Part shown: piece after piece, positions 16,158-23,642 of the stretch
Layout: every line of letters begins with the position of its first letter
Position numbering within the stretch: position 1 is the stretch's first letter
Origin: Streptomyces alfalfae
Lineage (GTDB): Bacteria > Actinomycetota > Actinomycetes > Streptomycetales > Streptomycetaceae
Reading direction: 5' to 3'
Assembly: GCF_004127445.1 (NCBI RefSeq)
Contig: NZ_QEXM01000046.1
Location: 1-64,000, forward strand
Length of the DNA: 64,000 bases
Notes under the pieces: model-generated
Database searches by the model: none
Told to the model about the DNA's origin: nothing
Seen by the model: only the letters and a program-made list of their open reading frames with translations
Position numbers and translations under genes: made by a program

Positions 16158-17732
16158 ATGTCCGAGATCGACATCCACACGACCGCCGGCAAGCTCGCGG
16201 ACCTGCAGCGCCGCATCGAGGAGGCGACGCACGCGGGGTCGGCCCGCGCGGTCGAGAAGCAGCACGCCAAGGGGAAGCTGACGGCGCGTGAGCGGGTCGG
16301 GCTGCTGCTCGACGAGGGCTCCTTCGTCGAGTTCGACGAGTTCGCCCAGCACCGCTCGACCCAGTTCGGCCTGGAGCGGAACCGGCCCTACGGCGACGGC
16401 GTCGTGACCGGTTACGGCACCGTCGACGGCCGTCCCGTGGCGGTGTTCTCGCAGGACTTCACCGTCTTCGGCGGCGCGCTCGGCGAGGTGTTCGGGCAGA
16501 AGATCGTCAAGGTCATGGACTTCGCCCTGAAGACCGGTTGCCCGGTCATCGGCATCAACGACTCCGGCGGCGCCCGCATCCAGGAGGGCGTCATGGCCCT
16601 CGGCATGTACGGCGAGATCTTCCGCCGCAACACCCACGCCTCCGGCGTGATCCCGCAGATCAGCCTGGTCGTCGGCCCGTGCGCGGGTGGCGCGGTCTAC
16701 TCCCCCGCGATCACCGACTTCACGGTCATGGTCGACCAGACCTCGCACATGTTCATCACCGGGCCCGACGTGATCAAGACGGTCACCGGTGAGGACGTCG
16801 GCTTCGAGGAGCTGGGCGGCGCCCGCACCCACAACGCGACGTCGGGCGTGGCGCACCACATGGCGGGCGACGAGAAGGACGCCATCGAGTACGTGAAGTC
16901 TCTGCTGTCCTACCTGCCGTCGAACAACCTCAGCGAGCCGCCCGCGTTCCCCGAGGAGGCCGACCTCGCCCTCACCGACGAGGACCGGGCCCTGGACACG
17001 CTGATCCCGGACAGCGCGAACCAGCCGTACGACATGCACACGGTCATCGAGCACGTCCTCGACGACGCGGAGTTCTTCGAGACGCAGCCGCTGTTCGCGC
17101 CGAACATCCTCACCGGCTTCGGCCGCGTGGAGGGCCACCCGGTGGGCATCGTCGCCAACCAGCCGATGCAGTTCGCCGGCTGCCTGGACATCGACGCATC
17201 GGAGAAGGCCGCGCGCTTCGTGCGCACCTGCGACGCGTTCAACGTGCCGGTCGTCACCTTCGTGGACGTCCCCGGCTTCCTGCCGGGCGTCGAGCAGGAG
17301 CACACGGGCATCATCCGCCGCGGCGCGAAGCTGATCTTCGCCTACGCCGAGGCCACCGTCCCGCTCATCACGATCATCACCCGCAAGGCCTTCGGCGGCG
17401 CGTACGACGTGATGGGCTCCAAGCACCTGGGCGCCGACCTGAACCTCGCCTGGCCGACGGCGCAGATCGCCGTCATGGGCGCGCAGGGGGCGGTCAACGT
17501 CCTGCACCGCCGCACCATCGCCGCGGCCGACGACGAGGAGGCCACGCGGGCGCGGCTCATCCAGGAGTACGAGGACGCCCTCCTCAACCCCTACACCGCG
17601 GCCGAGCGCGGCTACATCGACGCCGTGGTCATGCCGTCGGAGACCCGCTCGCACCTCGTGCGCGGTCTGCGTCAGCTGCGCACGAAGCGGGAATCCCTGC
17701 CTCCGAAGAAGCACGGCAACATCCCCCTGTAA
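16158..17732 (+). CDS. pccB: Propionyl-CoA carboxylase beta subunit
   Basis: Carboxyltransferase that converts propionyl-CoA to (S)-methylmalonyl-CoA, the extender unit for odd and branched polyketides and a route into succinyl-CoA. The 524-residue product has both crotonase-like halves: GGARIQEGVMALGMYGEIF and GPCAGGAVYSPA bind acyl-CoA, and QPMQFAGCLDIDASEKAARF binds biotin. Asp417 in GGAYDVM matches the Asp that sets propionyl over acetyl specificity in S. coelicolor PccB. The ATG follows GGGAG. The epsilon subunit is encoded 22 bp downstream, and the biotinylated alpha subunit lies 1.8 kb away. Confidence 0.96.
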   Translation: MSEIDIHTTAGKLADLQRRIEEATHAGSARAVEKQHAKGKLTARERVGLLLDEGSFVEFDEFAQHRSTQFGLERNRPYGDGVVTGYGTVDGRPVAVFSQDFTVFGGALGEVFGQKIVKVMDFALKTGCPVIGINDSGGARIQEGVMALGMYGEIFRRNTHASGVIPQISLVVGPCAGGAVYSPAITDFTVMVDQTSHMFITGPDVIKTVTGEDVGFEELGGARTHNATSGVAHHMAGDEKDAIEYVKSLLSYLPSNNLSEPPAFPEEADLALTDEDRALDTLIPDSANQPYDMHTVIEHVLDDAEFFETQPLFAPNILTGFGRVEGHPVGIVANQPMQFAGCLDIDASEKAARFVRTCDAFNVPVVTFVDVPGFLPGVEQEHTGIIRRGAKLIFAYAEATVPLITIITRKAFGGAYDVMGSKHLGADLNLAWPTAQIAVMGAQGAVNVLHRRTIAAADDEEATRARLIQEYEDALLNPYTAAERGYIDAVVMPSETRSHLVRGLRQLRTKRESLPPKKHGNIPL

Positions 17733-17754
17733 GCCGCGAACCCGAGGAGCCCTC

Positions 17755-17961
17755 GTGATCAAGGTCGTTCGGGGCAACCCGACCCCAGAGGAGCTGGCCG
17801 CCGCCCTGGCGGTGGTCCAGGCACGCGCCGCGGCGGTGGCGGACCGGCCGTCCGGCGCGCCCGTGCCGCCCGACTCCTGGGCCGACCCGGCGCGCGTCGC
17901 CAGGGACCGGCTCCCGGCGCCGGGACCCACCGCGTGGAGCCGCACCTACTGGCCCTCGTAG
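17755..17961 (+). CDS. pccE: Acyl-CoA carboxylase epsilon subunit
   Basis: A 68-residue accessory subunit that binds the beta subunit and raises activity of the propionyl-CoA carboxylase. The N-terminal IKVVRGNPTPEELAAALAVV helix and the C-terminal WSRTYWPS are hallmarks of actinobacterial AccE/PccE. The middle is Pro/Ala rich. The GTG start follows GAGGAG at a spacing of about 6. It is co-transcribed with pccB. A strong hairpin starts 24 bp after the stop. Confidence 0.92.
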   Translation: MIKVVRGNPTPEELAAALAVVQARAAAVADRPSGAPVPPDSWADPARVARDRLPAPGPTAWSRTYWPS

Positions 17962-17984
17962 CCCGGTGATCCTGTGAGCGGGCC

Positions 17985-18023
17985 GGCCGGGAACCTGAGT
18001 ACGCGTACTCAGGCGCCCCGGCC
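17985..18023. terminator. Perfect palindrome with extended GC stem after pccE
   Basis: A 20-bp perfect palindrome at 17994-18013 (CCTGAGTACGCGTACTCAGG) is flanked by further pairing arms, GGCCGGG and CCCGGCC, giving a very stable cruciform or hairpin. It lies 24 bp after pccE and 25 bp before a small gene. It may be the operon's terminator, a regulator's binding site, or both. Confidence 0.55.
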
Positions 18024-18047
18024 GAGCCGGGGCGCACCATCGACGTC

Positions 18048-18176
18048 ATGCTGTGGTCCGACCCGGAGAACGACCCGCCCCAGGACATGCGGGACATGCA
18101 GGCGAAGATGCGCCGTGCGGGCTGCGTCCTCGCCCTCGCCATGGTGGTGGCGATGTTCGTGCTCGGCATCCGCTGA
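18048..18176 (+). CDS. Small membrane protein, 42 residues
   Basis: Begins MLWSDPENDPPQDM with an acidic, proline-containing head. A basic patch (KMRRAG) follows, then one membrane helix (CVLALAMVVAMFVLGI) ending in Arg. It has no ribosome site, so translation may be leaderless from a promoter within the preceding palindrome region. Codon use is normal for Streptomyces, with G or C at nearly all third positions. The position between pccE and maf suggests a conserved small protein. Its function is unknown. It is too short for homology to be judged by eye. Confidence 0.6.
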   Translation: MLWSDPENDPPQDMRDMQAKMRRAGCVLALAMVVAMFVLGIR

Positions 18177-18199
18177 GCCGGAAGCCGTACGCTGACGGC

Positions 18200-18805
18200 A
18201 TGAGTGATCAGCCCCGCCGTCTCGTCCTCGCCTCGCAGTCGCCCGCGCGCCTCGGCCTGCTGCGGCAGGCGGGCTTCGCCCCCGAGGTCATCGTCAGCGG
18301 CTTCGACGAGGACAAGGTGACCGCGCCGACCCCCGCCGAGCTCGCCCTCGCACTCGCCGAGGCCAAGGCGTCCGTGGTCGCCGCGCGGCCCGAGGCCAGG
18401 GGCGCCCTGGTCATCGGCTGCGACTCCGTCCTCGAACTGGACGGGCAGGCCCTCGGCAAGCCCGCCGACGCCGAGGAGGCGACCGCCCGCTGGAAGGCCA
18501 TGCGCGGACGCGCGGGCGTCCTGCAGACGGGCCACTGCGTCCGCGACACGGCCGCGGGGACCTACGCGTCGGCGACGGCGTCGACCGTCGTCCGCTTCGG
18601 CGAGCCCTCCGACGAGGAGATCGCCGCGTACGTGGCGAGCGGCGAACCGCTGCACGTGGCGGGCGCGTTCACCCTGGACGGCCGCTCCGCCCCGTTCATC
18701 GACGGCATCGAGGGCGACCACGGCAACGTCATCGGCCTCTCGCTGCCGCTGCTGCGCCGCCTGCTCGGCCGACTCGGCGTCAGCGTCACGCAGTTGTGGG
18801 CGTAG
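18200..18805 (+). CDS. maf: Maf-family nucleotide pyrophosphatase
   Basis: Hydrolyses non-canonical or modified nucleoside triphosphates to monophosphates (house-cleaning; dTTP/UTP or m7GTP classes). The 201-residue product begins with the signature LVLASQSPARLGLLRQAGF. It also has LVIGCDSVLELDGQ with the catalytic Asp, LGKPADAEEA, and FTLDGRSAPFIDGIEGDHGNVIGL near the end. The ATG at 18200 lacks a ribosome site. A TACGCT hexamer ends 6 nt before it, consistent with a leaderless mRNA. The end overlaps the convergent membrane gene by 20 bp. Confidence 0.94.
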   Translation: MSDQPRRLVLASQSPARLGLLRQAGFAPEVIVSGFDEDKVTAPTPAELALALAEAKASVVAARPEARGALVIGCDSVLELDGQALGKPADAEEATARWKAMRGRAGVLQTGHCVRDTAAGTYASATASTVVRFGEPSDEEIAAYVASGEPLHVAGAFTLDGRSAPFIDGIEGDHGNVIGLSLPLLRRLLGRLGVSVTQLWA

Positions 18806-19202
18806 CCCGGCCGGCCCTGTCGTAGGCCACGAGCGGCAGCACGATCAGGCCGAGCACGACCATCATGAAGGCGAACGCGGGCCAGCCGACCAGGCCCACG
18901 CAGAACGCGCCGAGCACCCCGTGCACGACGGCGCAGGTGATGAGCAGCAGCCGCCCGAAGCGGCCCGGCGCGCGGTCGCGGGCGGCGGCGCGGGCCAGGG
19001 CGAACGCGCAGAGCGCGAGGTAGCAGCCGAAGACGGCGCCGGCGATCCACGTCGACACGGTCATCGCGTGCGGATCGAGTCCCGCGAGGGACATCTCCTG
19101 CTTGTCGACGACCATGCCGAGGAACCAGTTCAGCAGCGCGACGCCGACCGCCTCCACGAGGAGGACGATCGCGCCCAACCAGGCCACCGGTCTGCGCGCC
19201 AC
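18786..19202 (-). CDS. Integral membrane protein of unknown function
   Basis: A 138-residue protein with four predicted membrane helices: residues 8-30 (WLGAIVLLVEAVGVALLNWF), 50-72, 84-102 and 105-126. The short tail is hydrophilic. No catalytic motif is visible and I do not recognise a characterised family. The GTG start at 19202 follows GGGTGGGG. It faces maf and overlaps it by 20 bp. Confidence 0.8.
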   Translation of the reverse strand: MARRPVAWLGAIVLLVEAVGVALLNWFLGMVVDKQEMSLAGLDPHAMTVSTWIAGAVFGCYLALCAFALARAAARDRAPGRFGRLLLITCAVVHGVLGAFCVGLVGWPAFAFMMVVLGLIVLPLVAYDRAGRATPTTA

Positions 19203-19558
19203 GGCGCCCCACCCACTTCCACTCTGCTGTTACCGCTGGTACGTCCGATCCATCGCGCACGCTACTCACTGGTAAACAGCGGGACAAGAGCCGCGCCAAG
19301 GGCAAAGAATCATTGGGCCATTGGTAGGGACTCCACAAAGAAAGCCCCTCCGCCGCAGCACTCGTTCACAGAGACCTTGACCACACCCGCGGGCTACGCT
19401 TCCGCCAAGGAACCCTGGCTACCGTGGTAGGACAAGGGTTTTCGCGGACCGAGCGAGCGGCGCATCACACTCCGTGTGGGCAAGCTCACCCTTGGGGACG
19501 GGTCGTAGAGCCGTGTCCACAGTCCCTAAACTCGGCTTGTTTCAAGGAGGGAGCCATC
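19203..19558 (+). promoter_or_regulatory. Upstream region of accA2
   Basis: About 355 bases with no gene. It contains TGGTAAACA at 19270-19278, shared with the birA-pccB region, and a TAAACT hexamer at 19527-19532 that could be a -10 element for accA2. It is more AT-rich than the surrounding DNA, as expected of a promoter. Exact promoter elements cannot be fixed by eye. Confidence 0.45.
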
Positions 19559-21334
19559 GTGCGCAAGGTGCTCATCGCCAACCGTGGCGAAATCGCTGTC
19601 CGCGTTGCTCGGGCATGCCGGGACGCAGGGATCGCGAGCGTAGCCGTATACGCAGACCCGGACCGGGACGCTCTGCACGTCCGGGCGGCCGATGAGGCGT
19701 TCGCGCTGGGCGGTGACACTCCGGCCACCAGCTACCTGGACATCTCCAAGGTGCTGGCCGCGGCCAAGGACGCGGGGGCGGACGCGATCCACCCCGGCTA
19801 CGGCTTCCTTTCGGAGAACGCCGACTTCGCGCAGGCCGTCATCGACGCGGGCCTGAACTGGATCGGCCCGCCCCCGCAGGCCATCCGCGACCTGGGCGAC
19901 AAGGTCGCCGCGCGGCACATCGCGCAGCGCGCCGGCGCCCCGCTCGTCGCGGGCACCCCGGACCCGGTCTCCGGAGCCGACGAGGTCGTCGCCTTCGCCG
20001 AGGAGAACGGCCTGCCGATCGCGATCAAGGCCGCCTTCGGCGGCGGCGGCCGCGGCCTCAAGGTCGCCCGCACCCTCGAAGAGGTCCCCGAGCTGTACGA
20101 CTCCGCGGTGCGCGAGGCCGTGGCGGCCTTCGGCCGCGGCGAGTGCTTCGTGGAGCGCTACCTCGACAAGCCGCGGCACGTCGAGACCCAGTGCCTCGCC
20201 GACAAGCACGGCAACGTCGTGGTCGTCTCCACCCGTGACTGCTCGCTCCAGCGCCGCCACCAGAAGCTCGTCGAGGAGGCGCCCGCACCGTTCCTGACGC
20301 CCGAGCAGAACGAGCAGCTCTACGCCGCCTCCAAGGCGATCCTGCGCGAGGCCGGCTATGTCGGCGCGGGCACCGTGGAGTTCCTCGTCGGCGTCGACGG
20401 CACGATCTCCTTCCTCGAGGTCAACACCCGTCTCCAGGTGGAGCACCCGGTCACCGAGGAGGTCACCGGCATCGACCTGGTCCGCGAGATGTTCCGCATC
20501 GCCGACGGCGAGGAACTGGGCTACGACGACCCGCCGATGCGCGGTCACTCCTTCGAGTTCCGCATCAACGGCGAGGACCCGGGCCGCAACTTCCTGCCCG
20601 CGCCCGGCACCGTCACCGCCTTCGCGCCGCCCTCGGGCCCCGGCGTCCGCCTGGACGCGGGCGTCGAGTCCGGCTCGGTCATCGGCCCGGCCTGGGACTC
20701 CCTCCTGGCCAAGCTGATCGTGACCGGCGCGACCCGCGAGCAGGCGCTGCAGCGCGCCGCCCGCGCCCTCGCCGAGTTCACCGTCGAGGGCATGGCCACG
20801 GCCATCCCCTTCCACCGCGCGGTCGTCAAGGACCCGGCGTTCGCGCCGGAACTGACCGGCTCCAGCGACCCGTTCACGGTCCACACCCGGTGGATCGAGA
20901 CCGAGTTCGTCAACGAGATCCCGGCGTTCACCGCGCCCGCGGCGGACGCCGAGTCCGACGAGGAGCCGGGCCGCGAGACGGTGGTCGTCGAGGTCGGCGG
21001 CAAGCGCCTGGAGGTCTCCCTCCCGTCCTCGCTCGGCATGACGATCGCGCGCACCGCGGCGGCGGGCGGCGCCCGCCCGAAGCGCCGCGCGGCCAAGAAG
21101 TCCGGCCCCGCAGCCTCCGGCGACACCCTCGCCTCGCCCATGCAGGGCACGATCGTGAAGATCGCGGTCGAGGAGGGCCAGGAGGTCAACGAGGGCGACC
21201 TGGTCGTCGTCCTCGAGGCCATGAAGATGGAGCAGCCCCTGAACGCCCACCGCTCGGGCACGATCAAGGGCCTCACCGCGGAGGTCGGCGCGAGCCTCAC
21301 CTCCGGCGCGGTGATCTGCGAGATCAAGGACTGA
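19559..21334 (+). CDS. accA2: Acyl-CoA carboxylase alpha subunit (biotin carboxylase plus BCCP)
   Basis: ATP-dependent carboxylation of biotin on the same chain, feeding CO2 to PccB. It is 591 residues, as in S. coelicolor AccA1/AccA2. The biotin carboxylase N-domain has KVLIANRGEIAVRV and HPGYGFLSEN. The ATP-grasp part has KAAFGGGGRGLKVAR, with EVNTRLQVEHPVTE as catalytic loop. A Glu/Asp-rich linker leads to the carrier domain with EAMKMEQPL, where Lys556 is the biotin site. The GTG start has a strong AAGGAGG ribosome site. BirA (15170-16033) is the likely modifying enzyme. Confidence 0.96.
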   Translation: MRKVLIANRGEIAVRVARACRDAGIASVAVYADPDRDALHVRAADEAFALGGDTPATSYLDISKVLAAAKDAGADAIHPGYGFLSENADFAQAVIDAGLNWIGPPPQAIRDLGDKVAARHIAQRAGAPLVAGTPDPVSGADEVVAFAEENGLPIAIKAAFGGGGRGLKVARTLEEVPELYDSAVREAVAAFGRGECFVERYLDKPRHVETQCLADKHGNVVVVSTRDCSLQRRHQKLVEEAPAPFLTPEQNEQLYAASKAILREAGYVGAGTVEFLVGVDGTISFLEVNTRLQVEHPVTEEVTGIDLVREMFRIADGEELGYDDPPMRGHSFEFRINGEDPGRNFLPAPGTVTAFAPPSGPGVRLDAGVESGSVIGPAWDSLLAKLIVTGATREQALQRAARALAEFTVEGMATAIPFHRAVVKDPAFAPELTGSSDPFTVHTRWIETEFVNEIPAFTAPAADAESDEEPGRETVVVEVGGKRLEVSLPSSLGMTIARTAAAGGARPKRRAAKKSGPAASGDTLASPMQGTIVKIAVEEGQEVNEGDLVVVLEAMKMEQPLNAHRSGTIKGLTAEVGASLTSGAVICEIKD

Positions 21335-21346
21335 CAGCGCCCCAAG

Positions 21347-21395
21347 AACGCGCCCCGACCCCGAGCTGACCTCCAGCCGGGCGCCGGGGCGCGTT
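21347..21395 (+). terminator. Inverted-repeat terminator after accA2
   Basis: Perfect 11-bp arms AACGCGCCCCG and CGGGGCGCGTT are separated by 27 bases, beginning 13 bases after the accA2 stop codon. Rho-independent terminators of Streptomyces commonly lack a U-tract. Confidence 0.6.
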
Positions 21396-21466
21396 GCCGC
21401 GCGGCGCCGCGAACGGTTTTCCGCCCCGCCCCGGCGCACGTTCCCGACCCGGCCTCGGCGGGCGAA

Positions 21467-21752
21467 CCCCAGCCCCGCCCGGCACCCGAGGACCAACACG
21501 GCGAAGCCGGCGACAGCCCGAGCCAGGGCCCGAGAACGACGCCCGCTCCCCACCCGGCCCCCGTTGGCAATCCCAACCCGCCCGGCGCCCGAGGACCAAC
21601 ACAGCAAAACCGACGACAGCCCGAGCCAGGACCCCGAGAACGAGACCCGCCCCCCACACACGACCTCCGCGGGGAAACCCAGCCCGTCCGGCGCTTGAGG
21701 ACGAACACGGCGAAGCCGGTGACAGCCCGAGCCAGGGCCCCGAGAGCGAGGC
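21467..21752. repeat. Three tandem imperfect repeats of about 105 bp
   Basis: Copies begin near 21467, 21572 and 21678. Each contains a GAGGACnAACAC core followed by GACAGCCCGAGCCAGG and a variable purine-poor spacer. The third copy includes CCAGCCCGTCCGGCG and TTGAGGACGA, a short element that recurs in Streptomyces intergenic regions. No gene lies between 21335 and 21819. Confidence 0.75.
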
Positions 21753-21819
21753 CACCGCAACCGCGCCCCGCGAGCAGTGGCATTCTGGATTACGCGAAGA
21801 GCGACCGGAGGTGCGGGGA

Positions 21820-22434
21820 ATGACGACAGCCATGGGCCCCCAGGCCGGCACGGGCCCCCAGGCCAGAGCGCAGCGGGCCGACGCGCGCCGGAACTACGAC
21901 CGGCTGCTCGGTGAGGCGAGGGCCGCGTTCGCCGAGCACGGCACCGGCACGTCCCTGGAGGACGTGGCGCGCCGCGCGGGCGTCGGCATCGGCACGCTCT
22001 ACCGGCACTTCCCCAACCGCCACGCGCTGATGAGCGCGGTCTGGGAGGACGCCGTATGCGACCTCCTGGCCCGCTCGCACGCCCTGCTCGACGACCCGCA
22101 CCCCTGCTCGGCGCTGGTGACGTGGCTGCGCGCCATCGTCACCCACGCGGGTGAGTACCGCGGCCTGTCCAGCGCCCTCATGGCGGCGTCGCACGACGAC
22201 ACCTCGGCGCTGGCCCGGTGCAGCAGGCCCATGCGCGAGGCGGGCGCGGCGCTGCTCGCCCGCGCGCAGGAGGCGGGGTCCGTACGGCCCGACGTCTCCA
22301 TCTCCGACCTGCTCCAGCTGACCAACGCGATCTCGCTGGCGGCCGAGGAGACCCCGGACGACCCGGAGTTGGCCGACCGCCTGCTCACCCTGACCCTGCG
22401 CGGCCTGCGCGCCGAGGACCGGGCGACGGCCTAG
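21820..22434 (+). CDS. TetR-family transcriptional regulator
   Basis: A 204-residue repressor-type regulator. The N-terminal helix-turn-helix is complete (SLEDVARRAGVGIGTLYRHFPNRHALMSAVW). The C-terminal part is helical with SDLLQLTNAISLAAEET, of the type that binds small ligands. There is no adjacent target gene on the opposite strand, as the upstream region is a repeat array, so its regulon is unclear. The ATG at 21820 follows CGGAGGTGCGGGGA. Confidence 0.92.
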   Translation: MTTAMGPQAGTGPQARAQRADARRNYDRLLGEARAAFAEHGTGTSLEDVARRAGVGIGTLYRHFPNRHALMSAVWEDAVCDLLARSHALLDDPHPCSALVTWLRAIVTHAGEYRGLSSALMAASHDDTSALARCSRPMREAGAALLARAQEAGSVRPDVSISDLLQLTNAISLAAEETPDDPELADRLLTLTLRGLRAEDRATA

Positions 22435-22491
22435 GAGCGTAAGCGGGCCTGGGAGCGTACGCGCCGCTCGGCGGCGCGCGTGCCGTTCCGC

Positions 22492-23466
22492 TCAGCGGCG
22501 GCGCATGTCCGCGACGCGCGCGGCCCGCTCCCCCGGCGGCTGCTCCCCGAGGAGCGCGCTGCGCAACTGCTGGCCCGACCCCGCCCCGTGGTTGCGCCGC
22601 TGACCCGGCAGGGGCACGTCCCTGCGCGGCTGGCGCCCCGCCGGGAGGGAGTCGGCACCGGGCGCGGCCTCATCAGGGCCGGCGGCGCCGCCCGTGACCG
22701 CGATCTGCACGCCCTGGTCGGCCAGGGCCTGCAGTTCCGTGCCCGCGCGGTCGTCGTGCGCGGGCGGTTCGTCCGTGACCAGACGCGTGATCACGTCCGT
22801 CGGCACGGTCTGGAACATCGTGTCGGCGCCGAGCTTGGTGTGGTCGGCGAGGACGACGACCTCGGCCGCCGCCTGCACCAGCGCGCGGTCCACGCTCGCG
22901 GAGAGCATGTTGGACGTGGAGAGGCCGCGCTCGGCGGTCAGACCACTGCCGGAGAGGAACGCCCGGGAGACGCGCAGCCCCTGGAGTGACTGCTCGGCCC
23001 CACTGCCCACGAGCGCGTAGTTCGAGCCGCGCAGGGTGCCGCCGGTCATGACGACTTCGACCCGGTTGGCATGGGCCAGCGCCTGGGCCACCAGCAGGGA
23101 GTTGGTGACCACGGTCAGACCCGGGACCCGCGCGAGCCGTCGGGCCAGCTCCTGCGTGGTCGTACCGGCCCCGACGACGATGGCCTCGCCCTCTTCGACG
23201 AGACCCGCCGCGAGATCGGCGATGGCCGTCTTCTCGGCGGTCGCGAGATGTGATTTCTGCGGAAAGCCGGACTCCCGCGTGAATCCGCCCGGCAATACCG
23301 CACCGCCATGTCGGCGGTCGAGGAGTCCTTCTGCCTCCAGCGCGCGCACGTCCCGCCGTACGGTCACTTCGGAGGTCTGGACGACGCGGGCGAGCTCACG
23401 GAGCGATACCGCTCCGTTGGCCCGCACCATTTCGAGGATCAATTGGCGACGTTCTGCAGCGAACAC
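22492..23466 (-). CDS. DeoR/GlpR-family transcriptional regulator
   Basis: A 324-residue repressor of the sugar-phosphate-sensing DeoR family. The HTH at residues 6-55 reads RRQLILEMVRANGAVSLREL and SEVTVRRDVRALEAEGLLDR. The sensor domain has GAGTTTQELARRL, TNSLLVAQALA and VVLADHTKLG. The last 70 residues are disordered and unusual in length for the family. The GTG start at 23466 has no ribosome site. A TTACTGT element 7-8 nt upstream suggests a leaderless mRNA. As the only DeoR-type protein here, and close to the nucleoside salvage genes, it is one candidate regulator for the CTACGCGCGTAG sites, though its own promoter lacks that motif. Confidence 0.9.
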   Translation of the reverse strand: MFAAERRQLILEMVRANGAVSLRELARVVQTSEVTVRRDVRALEAEGLLDRRHGGAVLPGGFTRESGFPQKSHLATAEKTAIADLAAGLVEEGEAIVVGAGTTTQELARRLARVPGLTVVTNSLLVAQALAHANRVEVVMTGGTLRGSNYALVGSGAEQSLQGLRVSRAFLSGSGLTAERGLSTSNMLSASVDRALVQAAAEVVVLADHTKLGADTMFQTVPTDVITRLVTDEPPAHDDRAGTELQALADQGVQIAVTGGAAGPDEAAPGADSLPAGRQPRRDVPLPGQRRNHGAGSGQQLRSALLGEQPPGERAARVADMRRR

Positions 23467-23642
23467 GAAACTGACAGTAACCCCAACGACCGTCTGCTTT
23501 CAGCAGTATGCGCCGAATTACAGAAGTTGTTCGCACGGCAGGGTGGAAGGTGGTATAGCTGCCCACTCCCCGTGCCTATGCCGCCCGACTGGGCGACAAC
23601 ACTGCGTGACCTGCGGCGAGTTGATTCCAGCCGCCGTCTCGA

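Noticed and set aside
18001..18047. tRNA or structured RNA in the pccE-maf gap
   Set aside because: The hairpin is a simple palindrome; no cloverleaf or conserved TTC loop is present. No tRNA was recognised anywhere in the window.
19526..21760. Very long open frame of 744 codons on the minus strand across accA2
   Set aside because: It is antisense to a complete, highly conserved biotin carboxylase gene. High GC content leaves such frames open by chance.
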